From positions 62,001-126,000 of the forward strand of contig NZ_JABVXC010000007.1 of the NCBI RefSeq assembly GCF_013349955.1: a stretch of 64,000 nt of DNA, read 5' to 3'. Below the pieces are notes generated by a model. It saw only the letters and a program-made list of their open reading frames with translations, was not told the DNA's origin and ran no database searches. A program made the position numbers and the translations under genes. The stretch comes from Onishia taeanensis (GTDB taxonomy: Bacteria > Pseudomonadota > Gammaproteobacteria > Pseudomonadales > Halomonadaceae). Shown here in pieces: positions 25,096-35,205 of this stretch. The stretch's first letter is position 1. Every line of letters begins with the position of its first letter.

Positions 25096-26174
25096 GAAGC
25101 CTCCTCGTCGTCGAGCCTGGTGACCTTGATGCCGCGATTGGGCCGGGCATGGCCCTGAGTGCGGGGCTGGGTGTAGTAGTCGATGAAGGGCACGGTGAAG
25201 TTCATCAGCAGCACGGCGAAGGCCACCGCATCCGGGTAGGCGCCGGTTTCACGGATCAGCATCACCAGCACGCCAATGCCGGCGCCGTAGTAGAGCTTGC
25301 CCTTGCGGCTGGTTGCCGCACTGACCGGATCGGTGGCGATAAAGAAGGCGCCGAACACGGCGGCGCCGTTCAGCCAGTGAAAGGCCGGCGAGCCATGGTG
25401 ACTGGGGTCGACGGCATACAGGAAACTGGCCAGCACGCCCATGGCAGCGAGCATCGACAGCGGGATCTGCCAACCGATCAGGCGCTTGTAGAGCAGCAGC
25501 GCACCGCCGGCGAGCCAGGCCAGGGCCACGTTTCGCCAGGCCGCCTGGGTGCCGTCGGGCAAGGGATTCGAGGCCCAGAACTCGCTGGCGAGCAGGGCAT
25601 CGGGCTTGTGCTTGAAGGCGTCCAGTGGTGTGGCGCCACTCCAGGCATCAACGCCGGTGCCGCTGTTCATGCCAGAGCTCGTGCCAGTGACGCGGGCCAG
25701 CAGCTCGCCCAATGACAGACCGTCCGGGCTTAGCAGCCCATGGGGGGCGGCCCACTGTGTCATGGCCGCCGGAAAGCTGATCAGCAGTAGCGCGTAGCCC
25801 ACCATCGCCGGGTTGAAGGGGTTCTGGCCAAGGCCGCCGTAGAGCTGCTTGGCGACGACGATGGCCGCCACCATGCCGACCAGGATCAGCCATAGGCTGG
25901 TGCCCGGTGGCAGTGAAGCGCCGAGTAAGACGCCGGTCACCAGGGCGCTATTGTCGGCGAGCACCGGGCGAACCGTGCGGCGGCGCAGGCGCAGTACCAG
26001 TGCCTCCAGGCCGGCAGCAAAGGCACCGGCCAGCAGCACGTTGGAAAGCACGCCCAGGCCAAAGTGCCAGGTGAGGGTCGCGATGCCGGGCAGGGTGGCC
26101 AGCAGCAGCCAGGTCATGACCCGGCCGGTGTCGGTGGGCTGTCGGCTCACCTGGCTCTGGTGCATCAGGCTCAT
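25092..26174 (-). CDS. rsxD: RsxD, flavin-bearing membrane subunit of the Rsx complex
   Basis: Multi-pass subunit homologous to NqrB/RnfD. The FMN attachment motif 'SGATPLD' places the flavinylated Thr at 182, very close to Thr187 of E. coli. Other conserved segments are 'ADNSALVTGVLLGASLPPG', 'GGLGQNPFNPAMVGYALLL' and 'FFIATDPVSAATS'. There is a polar insertion around 160-178 (GTSSGMNSGTGVD). Start and stop overlap rsxC and rsxG by 4 nt, indicating translational coupling. Confidence 0.96.
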   Translation of the reverse strand: MSLMHQSQVSRQPTDTGRVMTWLLLATLPGIATLTWHFGLGVLSNVLLAGAFAAGLEALVLRLRRRTVRPVLADNSALVTGVLLGASLPPGTSLWLILVGMVAAIVVAKQLYGGLGQNPFNPAMVGYALLLISFPAAMTQWAAPHGLLSPDGLSLGELLARVTGTSSGMNSGTGVDAWSGATPLDAFKHKPDALLASEFWASNPLPDGTQAAWRNVALAWLAGGALLLYKRLIGWQIPLSMLAAMGVLASFLYAVDPSHHGSPAFHWLNGAAVFGAFFIATDPVSAATSRKGKLYYGAGIGVLVMLIRETGAYPDAVAFAVLLMNFTVPFIDYYTQPRTQGHARPNRGIKVTRLDDEEAS

Positions 26175-27991
26175 GGGGTGCGCTCCTGATCGGTGTCCGG
26201 TGATCGCCTTTGTGGGGCCGGCTCTTGGGTGGCGTCTGCCGCAGCATCCTTGGCCGCGGCCAGACGCGCTTCGATGGCGGCGAGATTCTCCCGGGCGGTG
26301 GCAAGCTGCACCTCGAGATCTTCGATTTCGCCATCACTCTGTCCTTGCTGCTGCCCCTTGCTGCCCGTCGACTGGCTGACCCGGGCGAGGACCTTTTCGG
26401 CCTTGCGTACGGCGGCCTTGGCCGCGGCCTGGGCGATGCGCAGGGACTTGAGGTCGGTATCCGCTGCCGCCGGCTGGTCATGGCCGCGCCCCGTTGAGCC
26501 GGGAACGGGTGTGGTGGAATTGGCGGCGATGCCACTGGGGCGTTTAGCGGCCTGGGCTCGCGCCTGGCGCCTCGCTTCCTTTTCGGCTGCTTCACGCTCG
26601 ATGCGGGCTTGGCGAAACTCGAAGCGATGCTTGGCATGCTCGGCCTTGCGAGCCTCGAAGGCCTGGGCGCGAATCTCGCTCTTGGCGGCACGATAGTAAT
26701 CCACCAGCGGAATGTGGCTCGGGCAGACGAAGCTGCAGGCGCCGCATTCGATGCAGTCGAAGAGATTGAACAGTTCTGCCTTGTCGTGTTCCCGGGACTT
26801 GGCGAACCAATAGAGCTGCTGAGGTAGCAGGCCGGCGGGGCAGGCGTCCTCGCAAGCGCCGCAGCGGATGCAGGGCTGCTCGACGGGTGGCGGTGGCAGC
26901 TCATCGAGAGTGGCGGCGATCAGGCAGTTGCTGGATTTGACCAAGGGTAGCTCGAGGCGCGAGAGCTCGATGCCCATCATCGGCCCGCCCATCACCAGCC
27001 GGGCGAGGCGGGCCTCATCGAGACCGGCGGCGGCAAGTAGCTCAATCATGGGCGTACCCAGACGCGCCTCGACGTTGCCGGGGCGTGTCAGGGCCTCACC
27101 GGTCAGGGTGACAATGCGCGACACCAGCGGGCGCCCGTCGCGTACTGCCTGCAGAGCGGCACGCAGGGTACCGGGGTTGTGGCACAGCACGCCGACATCA
27201 GCCGGCAGGCCGCGACTCGGCACCTCGCGACCGAGCAGCCGCTTGATCAGCTGTTTTTCGCCGCCGCTAGGATAGCGGGCAGGGAAATCCTTGAGGGTGA
27301 CCTCGACGGTTTCCGTGTTGGCGGCCGCGATGGCCCTGTTCAAGGCTGAGATCGCCTCGGGCTTGTCATTTTCGATGCCGATGATGATGCGCTGAGCGCC
27401 GCTCAGCCTTGCTATCAGCCGGGCGCCTTCCAGCACGTCGGCGGCATGCTCGCGCAGGGTCATGTCATCGGCGCTGATATAGGGCTCACACTCGGCGGCA
27501 TTGACGATCAGGGTGTCGATGGCGTGACGCTCGCGCACCCGAGCCTTCACCTGGGTGGGGAAGCCCGCGCCACCCAGGCCCACCACGCCGGAGGCGTTGA
27601 GGCGGGCGTACAGGGTGTCGTCAGCGGCGCTGTGCCAGTCGAGTGATGGCAGCAGCGCCCAGTCGTCGCGGATGCCGTCGCCCTCGATCACGATGCAGAG
27701 CTCATTGAGGCCGGCGGGGTGAGGTACCGGGTAAGGCTCTATGGCGATGACTTCGCCGGTGATGCTGGCATGCACATCGGCGCTGATCAGGCCCTGTGCT
27801 CGGGCCACCCGGGTCCCGGTGGCGACCCGCTGGCCCACTGCCACGCAGGGCTCGGCAGGCTGGCCGACGTGCTGGCCCAGCGGCAGCATCACCCGACGGG
27901 GCAGGGCGGCCGTCGCGATGGGGTGCTGGGTGGAGGCTGCCTTGCGCGCCGGAGGATGAATCCCACCGGGGAAGTCGAAGGCCTTAACCAT
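26171..27991 (-). CDS. rsxC: RsxC, NADH/ferredoxin-interacting subunit of the Rsx complex
   Basis: Peripheral subunit expected to bind NADH/FMN and pass electrons to RsxB. From ATG 27991 (AGGAGG 6 nt upstream) it shows 'FPGGIHPP', '[14 protein letters not shown]', 'NAAECEPYI', and two [4Fe-4S] motifs '[12 protein letters not shown]' and '[22 protein letters not shown]'. The C-terminal roughly 160 residues form a charged Ala/Glu/Arg/Lys-rich region, as in enterobacterial RsxC, but much shorter than E. coli's repeat tail. A longer frame to 28042 overlaps rsxB more and has no better ribosome site. Start overlaps rsxB stop by 8 nt. Confidence 0.95.
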   Translation of the reverse strand: MVKAFDFPGGIHPPARKAASTQHPIATAALPRRVMLPLGQHVGQPAEPCVAVGQRVATGTRVARAQGLISADVHASITGEVIAIEPYPVPHPAGLNELCIVIEGDGIRDDWALLPSLDWHSAADDTLYARLNASGVVGLGGAGFPTQVKARVRERHAIDTLIVNAAECEPYISADDMTLREHAADVLEGARLIARLSGAQRIIIGIENDKPEAISALNRAIAAANTETVEVTLKDFPARYPSGGEKQLIKRLLGREVPSRGLPADVGVLCHNPGTLRAALQAVRDGRPLVSRIVTLTGEALTRPGNVEARLGTPMIELLAAAGLDEARLARLVMGGPMMGIELSRLELPLVKSSNCLIAATLDELPPPPVEQPCIRCGACEDACPAGLLPQQLYWFAKSREHDKAELFNLFDCIECGACSFVCPSHIPLVDYYRAAKSEIRAQAFEARKAEHAKHRFEFRQARIEREAAEKEARRQARAQAAKRPSGIAANSTTPVPGSTGRGHDQPAAADTDLKSLRIAQAAAKAAVRKAEKVLARVSQSTGSKGQQQGQSDGEIEDLEVQLATARENLAAIEARLAAAKDAAADATQEPAPQRRSPDTDQERTP

Positions 27992-28622
27992 GGGAGGCCT
28001 CCTGGCGGGTTGTGTGCGATGGCTGAGCCCGGTCACTGGCAATCAGCAAGGCAGTCGGGCGATGGCCGGGACCCGCCGGCAACGGTGGCCGCCAGGCGTC
28101 GACGTCGTCGTCGCGAGGAATCATGTCGATGCAGTCCACCGGGCAGGGGTCAAGGCAGAGGTCGCAGCCGGTGCACTCGTCGGCGATCACGGTGTGCATG
28201 TGCTTGGCGGCGCCGAGAATCGCATCGACCGGACAGGCCTGAATGCACTTGGTGCAGCCAATGCACTCGTCTTCGCGAATATAGGCGACCCGCGGCGCAT
28301 CCTGCGCCTCACCGTCCAGCGGTGTGGCCTCACGGCCCAGCAGATCGGCCAGAGCGGCGATGGTGGCGTCGCCGCCGGGTGGGCATTTGTTAATTACATC
28401 GCCTTGGCTGATGGCCTCGGCGTAAGGCTTGCAGCCGGGGTAGCCACACTGGCCACACTGAGTCTGGGGCAGCAGAGCGTCGATGCGCTCAACCACCGGG
28501 TCATCTTCGACGCGAAAGCGCTCGCCTGCGTAGCCCAGCAGAGCGCCGAAGGCCACCGACAGGCCGGCGAGCGCGAAGATGGCGGCAAGCATGCCGTGGT
28601 CATTGATCCATTCCAGCATCAT
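27984..28622 (-). CDS. rsxB: RsxB, ferredoxin-like subunit of the Rsx complex
   Basis: An N-terminal membrane helix (about 10-29) is followed by a four-Cys motif '[21 protein letters not shown]' (split region 49-70, binding one 4Fe-4S cluster), '[10 protein letters not shown]', and two 4Fe-4S ferredoxin motifs '[16 protein letters not shown]' and '[16 protein letters not shown]'. Length 212 versus 192 in E. coli, owing to a longer C-terminal tail. The start is directly adjacent to the rsxA stop. Two consecutive ATGs (28622 and 28619) could both initiate. Confidence 0.96.
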   Translation of the reverse strand: MMLEWINDHGMLAAIFALAGLSVAFGALLGYAGERFRVEDDPVVERIDALLPQTQCGQCGYPGCKPYAEAISQGDVINKCPPGGDATIAALADLLGREATPLDGEAQDAPRVAYIREDECIGCTKCIQACPVDAILGAAKHMHTVIADECTGCDLCLDPCPVDCIDMIPRDDDVDAWRPPLPAGPGHRPTALLIASDRAQPSHTTRQEASHG

Positions 28623-29213
28623 TCAGCCCTGCCCTACCTGCACGAGCCCCGAGAAACCCATGAAGGCCAGCGACATCAAGCTCGCCGTGATCATGGCGAT
28701 AGCGGCGCCGTGGAAGGGGCGGGGGACATCGGCCACCGCCAGGCGTTCGCGCATGGCGGCGAACAGCACCAACACCAATGAGAAGCCCAATGCCGCGCCG
28801 AAGCCGTAGAGAGCGGCTTCCATGAAGCTCGACTGACGGTTGAGTGACAGCAGCGCCACGCCGAGCACCGCGCAGTTGGTGGTGATCAGCGGCAGGAAAA
28901 TGCCCAGCACCTGATAAAGCAGCGGGCTTACCTTCTTCACCATCAGTTCGGTGAACTGCACGATCACGGCGATCACCATGATGAAGGCAATGGTGCGCAG
29001 GTACTCGAGCCCCAGCGGTGCCAGCAGATAATGAAAGGTCAGATAGCTTGCCACCGAGGACAGCGTCAGCACGAAGGTGGTGGCCAGCGACATGCCCATC
29101 GCGGACTCCAGCTTGTTGGAGACGCCCATGAAGGGACAGAGACCGAGAAACTGCACCAGCACGAAATTGTTGACCAGCGCCGTGCTGACCAGGATCAGGA
29201 AATAGTGGGTCAT
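28623..29213 (-). CDS. rsxA: RsxA, membrane subunit of the Rsx complex
   Basis: The 196-residue six-helix protein starts [17 protein letters not shown] and has '[11 protein letters not shown]', '[11 protein letters not shown]', '[18 protein letters not shown]', and '[15 protein letters not shown]', essentially colinear with E. coli RsxA. The Cys residues of FLGLC and TTNC match those binding the intramembrane iron-sulfur centre with RsxE. A longer frame to 29246 adds 11 unconserved residues; ATG 29213 matches the family start. It is the first gene of rsxABCDGE-nth; no clear promoter was identified in the 118 nt upstream. Confidence 0.96.
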   Translation of the reverse strand: MTHYFLILVSTALVNNFVLVQFLGLCPFMGVSNKLESAMGMSLATTFVLTLSSVASYLTFHYLLAPLGLEYLRTIAFIMVIAVIVQFTELMVKKVSPLLYQVLGIFLPLITTNCAVLGVALLSLNRQSSFMEAALYGFGAALGFSLVLVLFAAMRERLAVADVPRPFHGAAIAMITASLMSLAFMGFSGLVQVGQG

Positions 29214-29331
29214 AGCCCGCCCATGCAGCGAGAAGTGGATAACCATGATGGGCGCCGTCGAGCAACGACGACGTCAAAGCGAGAATTATAGCGCGGCGGG
29301 AGGACGCGTCATACCGGGCCGCCCGTCAGCC

Positions 29332-30897
29332 TTATGCCCAGTCAAGATCCTTGGACGCTATGACCTGGTTGCGTCCTGAATCCTTGGCGGCGTAGAGCGC
29401 TTGGTCGCCGGCCTCGATCAGCTGCTCGGCGCTCAGAGTCTCGGCAGGAGTACTGCAGGCAACGCCGGCGCTGATGGTCACTACTTTTCCCGAGTGTGGA
29501 ATCCCCAGTGCCTCGATGTCAGCCCGCAGACGATTGGCCGACTCGACGGCGGCTTGCAGAGAGGTGTTGGGCAGCACCGCCATGAATTCCTCGCCGCCGG
29601 TGCGTGCTATCAGTTGTTTGGGATGATGGAAATGTGCGCTCATCACCTTGGCTAGCGCCTGCAGACAGGCATCGCCAGCCGGGTGGCCATACTGATCGTT
29701 GAAAGCCTTGTAGTGATCGATGTCAATGACCATCAGGGCTGTCGGCTGCTTGCGTCGCTTATTCATCTTCATCGACGTTGTCAGGTGGTCATCGAAGCGA
29801 CGCCGGTTGGCCAGGCCGGTAAGCGGGTCGCGCTCGGAGAGCTCGACCAGTTCAGCCCTCTGCTGACGTTGAAACTCGAGCAGTTGCTGGAATTGACGAG
29901 CCAGAATGCCTATTTCGTCGCGCCGCTTCAGGAGTGACGCGGGGACATCGGTACGCTCCGGGCGCCGAACTTGACGGGTAAAGATCGCGAACAGTCGAAG
30001 CGGGTTCAGCACCATGCGCTCGAGCATCCACAGCACCAAAAGCAGCAGTAGTACCACCAGGCTCAGGGTCCAGGAGAGCCCGAGGTTCATCGCTTCGATG
30101 CGACTGTTGAGGCGCTGGCGCGGCAAGTCGACATCAATGGAGAGTTGCTCGCCTCTTGGGGCCGCCGAAATGAGCCGGCTGGCACGCATGGTCTCGTCGT
30201 CGAGGCGTTCCAGCTTGTGCGGCTGCGCTCCATCGGTCGAGTGTTGCACCTTGATTGCCAGCCCCGTGCTGTTGCGTAGCTTGGTTAGCCATTCTTCGCT
30301 CATCGGGCGCACCATGGCGAGCCACCCCCTGAGGGGGCCGCTGCCGTCACTGTGCAGGATGGGCTGAACGCTGACCAAGGCCTTCTGAGGAGATGCCTGC
30401 AGCCAGGTAAGGCCCTCTTGTGCTGCACTGCTCGCAATGCGTGTCCTCAGGGTTTCGAGGAAGGGGCGGGCCCACTGGCATTGCGTATCGAGGGCGGCGC
30501 ACCCCTGCGCTTCCCCACTCATCGGATCAATGCCGCTCAACCAGTAGAGCTGTCCCGATGGCTTCATGAAAGCGATCATGCTGAGGTCGGCATCTTGGAA
30601 GATGGAGGTATCGCCTAGATTGGAGGCCAGAAAGTGCTGGTTGCCGTCGCGCATGAACTGGTAGCTGTCATCCCAGCTGGCCCAGTCCATGCTGAGCAAT
30701 TCCAGGTGGAGCATTTCATTGTCGATGGCGCGCTGTGCTCTATCGAGGGCCTCATGGGCCTGAGTGGACTCATCCTCGAGTAACTCCGGCATGAGGGTGA
30801 AGCGGGTGAAAGCGACCAGGACCACCAGCGCCATGATCAACAACCCAAGCAAGGCGAAGACAAAACGGTAACGCAGAGAATGCAGTGCTGAGAGCAT
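29332..30897 (-). CDS. Membrane-bound diguanylate cyclase with CHASE4-like sensor
   Basis: Makes cyclic di-GMP from GTP, if active. Layout of the 521 residues: membrane helix (about 13-33), extracytoplasmic sensor (about 35-275) with the 'EMLHLELLSMDWASWDDSYQF' pattern typical of CHASE4, second helix (about 276-297), HAMP-like linker (about 298-350) and a GGDEF domain with the intact active-site GGEEF (about 431) and 'DPLTGLANRRRFD'. The residues before GGEEF do not show the RxxD inhibitory I-site, so product feedback is probably absent. No EAL domain. It stands alone between rsxA and metG, with a short intergenic region on each side. Confidence 0.93.
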   Translation of the reverse strand: MLSALHSLRYRFVFALLGLLIMALVVLVAFTRFTLMPELLEDESTQAHEALDRAQRAIDNEMLHLELLSMDWASWDDSYQFMRDGNQHFLASNLGDTSIFQDADLSMIAFMKPSGQLYWLSGIDPMSGEAQGCAALDTQCQWARPFLETLRTRIASSAAQEGLTWLQASPQKALVSVQPILHSDGSGPLRGWLAMVRPMSEEWLTKLRNSTGLAIKVQHSTDGAQPHKLERLDDETMRASRLISAAPRGEQLSIDVDLPRQRLNSRIEAMNLGLSWTLSLVVLLLLLVLWMLERMVLNPLRLFAIFTRQVRRPERTDVPASLLKRRDEIGILARQFQQLLEFQRQQRAELVELSERDPLTGLANRRRFDDHLTTSMKMNKRRKQPTALMVIDIDHYKAFNDQYGHPAGDACLQALAKVMSAHFHHPKQLIARTGGEEFMAVLPNTSLQAAVESANRLRADIEALGIPHSGKVVTISAGVACSTPAETLSAEQLIEAGDQALYAAKDSGRNQVIASKDLDWA

Positions 30898-31027
30898 GAG
30901 TATTCCACCAGGTTGGCGTCCAGGCGCTGGGAGCCTGTCATGTCGCCTGAGTGATCAATGGATGCTTGGGTAGATATCCGTGTATCGGCTGACGAGGCCT
31001 TTGCTTGAATGCCTGATGGTGGGAATG

Positions 31028-31053
31028 AAAAACGCGCAGCCTTGGCTGCGCGC
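31028..31053 (-). terminator. Intrinsic terminator of metG
   Basis: On the minus strand CGCGCAGCC pairs with GGCTGCGCG (31033-31041 with 31044-31052), followed immediately by five T residues (31028-31032). It lies about 120 nt downstream of the metG stop, after a block of 14-bp degenerate repeats. Confidence 0.85.
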
Positions 31054-31086
31054 ATTGATTCATGGATAGGACGCGTCCGTCGTCCC

Positions 31087-31171
31087 GGTCATGTCGTCTC
31101 GGTCATGTTGTACAGGTCACCATATGGAACAGGTCATAAAGTACAGGCTATAAAGTATAGGTCGTGCTTCA
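31087..31171. repeat. Degenerate 14-bp repeats at the metG 3' end
   Basis: Six or seven units beginning GGTCA/GGCTA (at 31087, 31101, 31115, 31132, 31146, 31160 and 31172) are mostly 14 bp, with one 17-bp and one 12-bp unit. Several share GGTCATxxxGTACA. They span the metG stop codon and its 3' untranslated region, between the gene and its terminator. No similarity to known REP/BIME elements was recognised. Confidence 0.8.
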
Positions 31172-33235
31172 GGTCACACGCTGTCCTGGCTCGGCCCCGG
31201 CATGGGGTTCTAGCAGGTAGATGCCCGCGTTCTTGTCAGAGGGCGTGCCGGCCGCCAGCACCATGCCTTCCGAGATGCCGAAGCGCATCTTGCGCGGCGC
31301 CAGGTTGGCGACCATGACGGTCAGGTGCCCCTCGAGAGCTTCCGGTGCATAGGCGCTGCGTATGCCGGAAAAGACGGTGCGGGTCTCGCCGCCCAGATCC
31401 AGGGTCAGCTTGAGTAGCTTGTCGGCGCCTTCGACATACTCGGCCTTGGCGATGCGGGCGATGCGCAGGTCGACCTTGCTGAAGTCCGCGAAGCCGATTT
31501 CTTCGGCAATGGGGTCATCGGCCAGCGGCCCCTTGGCGGTCTCTTTCATTTTTTTCTCCTCGGCGAGGTCTTCCTTGGAGGCCTCGATCATGCCATCGAT
31601 CTTGTCGCGTTCGATGCGCGTCATCAGCGGCTTGAACTTGGCAATCTGGTGATCCAGCAATACCTCGCGGCGGCTTTCCCAGTTAAGCAACTCGAGCTGC
31701 AGGAAGGCCTTGGCATCATCGGCCATACCGGGCACCACCGGGGCGAGATAGACCATCAGCTGACGGAACAGATTGATGCCCACCGAGCAGATGTCGAGCA
31801 CTTCTTGTTCGCGGCCTTCCTGCTTGGCAAGCACCCAGGGCTCGGCCTCGGCGATATAGGTGTTGGCCTCGTCGGCGAGCTCCATGATGCGGCGCATGGC
31901 GCGGCCGAATTCGCGGGCCTCGAACTCCTCGGCGATGGCATCGCCGGCGGCGATGAAACGAGCCACTAGCTGGGGCTCCGCGCAGTGGGCGCTTAGCTGC
32001 CCGCCGCCGAGCTTCTTGACGAAGCCGGCACAGCGGCTGGCGATATTGACCACCTTGCCCACCAGGTCGGCGTTGACCCGAGCGGCGAAGTCTTCGAGGT
32101 TGAGATCCAGGTCATCGACCCCGGCGGTCAGCTTGGCGGCGAAGTAGTAACGCAGATACTCAGGGTTCAGGTAGTCGGCATAGGTGGCGGCCTTGATGAA
32201 GGTGCCACGGGACTTGGACATCTTGGCGCCGTTGACGGTGACGAAACCGTGGCAGTTGACCGCCGTCGGCGTGCGGAAGTCGGCGCCGTGCAGCATGGCC
32301 GGCCAGAACAGGGCGTGGAAGTAGACGATGTCCTTGCCGATGAAGTGATAGATCTCGGCGTCGGAATCCGGCTGCCAGTAGCTGTCGAAATCCAGACCTT
32401 CGCGCTCGCAGAGATTCTGGAAGCTGGCCAGGTAGCCGATCGGCGCATCGAGCCATACGTAGAAGTACTTGCCCGGTGCACCGGGGATCTCGAAGCCGAA
32501 ATAGGGGGCATCGCGGGAGATATCCCACTCGTTGAAGCCGGATTCGAACCATTCCAGCAGCTTGTTGCGGATCTGCGGCTGCACATGGCCGTCATTGATC
32601 CACCCCTGCATGAAATCGGCGAAGTCAGGCAGCTTGAAGAAATAGTGGGTGGAGCTCCTCACCTCGGGGGTGGCGCCGGAGATGGCCGAGACCGGGTCGA
32701 TCAGCTCTGCTGGCGTGTAGGTCGCGCCGCAAGCTTCACAGTTATCGCCGTATTGATCATCGGTCTTGCACTTTGGGCAGGTGCCCTTGATGAATCGGTC
32801 AGCAAGAAACAGGCCCTTGACCGGGTCATACATCTGCTCGATGTCACGGGTCGCGATATGTCCCTTGTCGCGAAGCCGGGTATAGATCAGCTCGCTGAAA
32901 TGGCGGTTCTCCGCTGAGTGAGTCGAGTGATAGTTGTCGAACCCCACGCCGAAGCGGGCGAAGTCGTCCTGGTGGTCGCGGGAAACGCGCTCGATCAGGG
33001 CCTCAGACGTGATGCCTTCCTGTTCGGCGCGCAGCATGATGGCGGTGCCATGGGCATCGTCGGCGCAGACATAGTGGCACTGGTGCCCGCGACTTTTCTG
33101 AAAGCGCACCCAGATATCGGTCTGAATGTATTCCAGCAGATGGCCGAGGTGGATCGCACCGTTGGCGTAGGGCAGGGCGCTGGTGACCAGGATCTTGCGT
33201 GAATGGCTTGCGGAGTTCGACGCGGAGTTCGACAT
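31169..33235 (-). CDS. metG: Methionyl-tRNA synthetase
   Basis: Charges tRNA-Met. The 688-residue protein has the class I HIGH variant HLGH at 29-32, the zinc knuckle CPKC (152-155) with C165 and C168 of CEAC, the KMSKS loop near 340, the anticodon-binding helical domain and a C-terminal dimerisation/tRNA-binding (EMAP-like) domain from about 585 ('[29 protein letters not shown]' region). The first residues ([10 protein letters not shown]) come from a short 12-bp duplication. No strong Shine-Dalgarno precedes the ATG. The apbC/mrp gene, next to metG in E. coli, lies about 26 kb away here. Confidence 0.97.
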   Translation of the reverse strand: MSNSASNSASHSRKILVTSALPYANGAIHLGHLLEYIQTDIWVRFQKSRGHQCHYVCADDAHGTAIMLRAEQEGITSEALIERVSRDHQDDFARFGVGFDNYHSTHSAENRHFSELIYTRLRDKGHIATRDIEQMYDPVKGLFLADRFIKGTCPKCKTDDQYGDNCEACGATYTPAELIDPVSAISGATPEVRSSTHYFFKLPDFADFMQGWINDGHVQPQIRNKLLEWFESGFNEWDISRDAPYFGFEIPGAPGKYFYVWLDAPIGYLASFQNLCEREGLDFDSYWQPDSDAEIYHFIGKDIVYFHALFWPAMLHGADFRTPTAVNCHGFVTVNGAKMSKSRGTFIKAATYADYLNPEYLRYYFAAKLTAGVDDLDLNLEDFAARVNADLVGKVVNIASRCAGFVKKLGGGQLSAHCAEPQLVARFIAAGDAIAEEFEAREFGRAMRRIMELADEANTYIAEAEPWVLAKQEGREQEVLDICSVGINLFRQLMVYLAPVVPGMADDAKAFLQLELLNWESRREVLLDHQIAKFKPLMTRIERDKIDGMIEASKEDLAEEKKMKETAKGPLADDPIAEEIGFADFSKVDLRIARIAKAEYVEGADKLLKLTLDLGGETRTVFSGIRSAYAPEALEGHLTVMVANLAPRKMRFGISEGMVLAAGTPSDKNAGIYLLEPHAGAEPGQRVT

Positions 33236-33355
33236 AGTGGCGCGGGGTTCCCGTAACGTAGTGCGTGAGGGACGAAGAGGCCTCGTCTAGGCAGCAACCG
33301 CCGCTGCCGGGCATCGTCCCTGACGTGATGACCATGAAATCAGCAAAAGATTGTA
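33236..33355 (-). promoter_or_regulatory. metG leader with nested, mutually exclusive hairpins and candidate -10
   Basis: Upstream of metG on the minus strand a TACAAT hexamer (33350-33355) is a plausible -10, without a clear -35. The region between it and the ATG contains AGGGACGA (33268-33275), which can pair with TCGTCCCT (33314-33321) enclosing an inner GGCAGC/GCTGCC pair (33290-33308), or alternatively with TCGTC at 33283-33287. The two pairings exclude each other. Whether this regulates translation is unknown; the rest of the 308-nt interval up to 33543 shows nothing I can assign. Confidence 0.4.
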
Positions 33356-33543
33356 GCATTTTCGCCGCTGCCTGCATCCGCCGCCGGTGTCGGTGAAGGG
33401 CGACGTTTGGCCTGCCTCATGCAAGGGGGTAGAGTCCTTCCACGTTGCCTGAGGCGGCGCCCATGGATTCAGGTCGTGCCCGGCAAACTCATCGCGCTAA
33501 CGTCACGCATGGCTCAGTGATCCTTCACATGAGGTAAATTCGT

Positions 33544-33813
33544 ATGCGTTTCACTCCTATCCTTGCCCTGCTGGCGCTGACTACTCTGGTCGCCGGCTGT
33601 GCCGGCGGCGCCATCGCGCCCAACTACACCAGCCAGAACCCCGATATCATGCGCATCGGCAACGAGCGCCCGGCGGATCCACAGGTCAAGACCGAAAACC
33701 TCGGCTCCTACTGCGTCAAGGTCACCGAGACCTGGAGCGAGCAGGGCAAGACGCCGGACGGTAAGACGCTGTGGGCGCTGGACACCCAGCGTAACGTGGT
33801 GCCCTGTAACTGA
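33544..33813 (+). CDS. Small predicted outer- or inner-membrane lipoprotein
   Basis: The 89-residue protein has a signal peptide ending in the lipobox LVAGC (Cys19), followed by GGAIAPN and a small globular domain with two further Cys (YCVKV and VVPC near residues 57 and 88), which could form a disulfide. The mature residue after Cys is Ala, with no Asp at +2, so outer-membrane sorting is likely. GAGG sits 8 nt before ATG. It is a single-gene unit with its own strong terminator. Function unknown. Confidence 0.85.
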   Translation: MRFTPILALLALTTLVAGCAGGAIAPNYTSQNPDIMRIGNERPADPQVKTENLGSYCVKVTETWSEQGKTPDGKTLWALDTQRNVVPCN

Positions 33814-33857
33814 GCCCCGTCGGGTCGCTATCCATCAATCCGCTATCATGATCGAGG

Positions 33858-33887
33858 ACCCGCGGCGCAATGCGCCGCGGGTTTTTT
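33858..33887 (+). terminator. Intrinsic terminator after the small lipoprotein gene
   Basis: A 12-bp GC-rich stem (ACCCGCGGCGCA with TGCGCCGCGGGT, 33858-33869 and 33871-33882) is followed by a run of six T residues. It lies 45 nt after the stop codon. The loop is very small, so in practice the inner pairs would open. Confidence 0.93.
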
Positions 33888-33999
33888 GTAGGTGCCCGGT
33901 AGTAGAGCTCCTTTTCAGGTGTCTTGCCTGAGCGTTTGCCGTTCCGGCACGTTGCAATGCCTTCCGTGCTATGGGCTATCACATGTCCCGCTAGGCTAG

Positions 34000-35205
34000 T
34001 CAAACCAGTGACAGCAGGGCGCAGGTCAGCAGGTCATTATCGTAATAGGGCGCACTGTCTTCGCTGATCAGCCGAGTATCGATCATCGTGATGCCCCGCT
34101 CGGCCCAGCGGGCGGCCAGTTCCTCGATTGTGAGCTCCAATGCATAGTCGCCGCGCCGGCTATCGAGGAGCACGAAGTTCAGCAGCTCGTCGGTCGTGGC
34201 GGTTTCGCCGGCATCCAGGCGCAACTGGTCCAGCAACGTATCGAGCTGGCGCTCGAGACTCATGCCGAGCTGCTCGGGATCGACCCCGGTATTGGGAATG
34301 AATACCTTGGGGCTGGCATTGTCGCGGATTGCCTGACCCACGCCTGCCGGCAGCAGGTTGGCGATCAGGCTCGAGTAGAAACTGCCGGGTGGAAAGCAGA
34401 TCAGCTCTGCCGACGCGATCAGTCGGCGGTTCTTCTCGCGCAGTTTGGCGGTGACGGGCACATGAGCCTCCGGCTGTCGGGATAGCCCGAGGCCGACGAT
34501 CGGCGAGCTGAGCGGTACCACCTCCTTGCCGGTGAGGCGGTGTTGTCCAAGCAGGGTCTCGCCGTTTTCCAGTTTGGCCGCCAAGTGATAATCCCGGTTG
34601 ACGATGGCCCGAACCGTGCCGCGCACATGCACCAGCTTGGAAAATAGGAAGATGATCGGGTCCAGGTGCTGATGATTGTTGAGGTAACCGCCGGCCAGGA
34701 TCAGGTTGCCGATACTGGCCCCGCGCAGGTCGAAGTCGTCCGGCTTGGCGGCGCAGAAATAGCCTAGCTGGTGGCGAATCAGCTTGCGCATGGGGTTGGC
34801 GATGTCGCGCATCAGCGGGTCGCTGCCATCGGCCAGTGCCGACAGCATCCGCTCCAGCTCTGTAGGTGACTGGTCCTTGGGCAGGCGATATTGAAATAGG
34901 CGGTATACCTCGGGATGCCCAAGTATCGAGTCATCGGCCAGTGCCATCAGGCGACTGCGCAGGTCACCGATGGCCGGCATGCGAAACGCATCGCGCAGCT
35001 TGGCGGAGCTGCCGCCGGAGTCGAATGGTGTGACCAGGTGAATCGAGTTGTGGGTGTAGTGCTGCAGATTCTTAGACAGGCCGTTGAGTGCTGACCCCCC
35101 GCTGAAGAAGAGCAAGCGTGGACCGAGTTCGGGCGTCTTTTGGCAGCGTCGGATCCGCAACGGGTCCGGCACCTGGGCACTGCGTGTGACCCTGACATTG
35201 ATCAT
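34000..35205 (-). CDS. CofD-related protein of the GAK gene set
   Basis: The 401-residue protein belongs to the CofD/YvcK superfamily, members of which transfer or bind phospho/nucleotidyl compounds (2-phospho-lactate transferase; UDP-sugar-binding YvcK). Seen: 'FFSGGSALNGLS' (33-44), 'TPFDSGGSSAKLRDAF' (59-74), 'PAIGDLRSRL' (77-86), 'NLILAGGYLN', 'ICFPPGSFYSSLIANLLPAGV' and 'FIPNTGVDPEQ'. These match the CofD-like protein of the so-called GAK system as I remember it from TIGRFAMs. ATG 35205 is chosen for its AGGA site 7 nt upstream; longer starts to 35340 are unconserved. It is divergent from the other GAK genes across a 142-nt shared control region. Confidence 0.85.
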   Translation of the reverse strand: MINVRVTRSAQVPDPLRIRRCQKTPELGPRLLFFSGGSALNGLSKNLQHYTHNSIHLVTPFDSGGSSAKLRDAFRMPAIGDLRSRLMALADDSILGHPEVYRLFQYRLPKDQSPTELERMLSALADGSDPLMRDIANPMRKLIRHQLGYFCAAKPDDFDLRGASIGNLILAGGYLNNHQHLDPIIFLFSKLVHVRGTVRAIVNRDYHLAAKLENGETLLGQHRLTGKEVVPLSSPIVGLGLSRQPEAHVPVTAKLREKNRRLIASAELICFPPGSFYSSLIANLLPAGVGQAIRDNASPKVFIPNTGVDPEQLGMSLERQLDTLLDQLRLDAGETATTDELLNFVLLDSRRGDYALELTIEELAARWAERGITMIDTRLISEDSAPYYDNDLLTCALLSLV

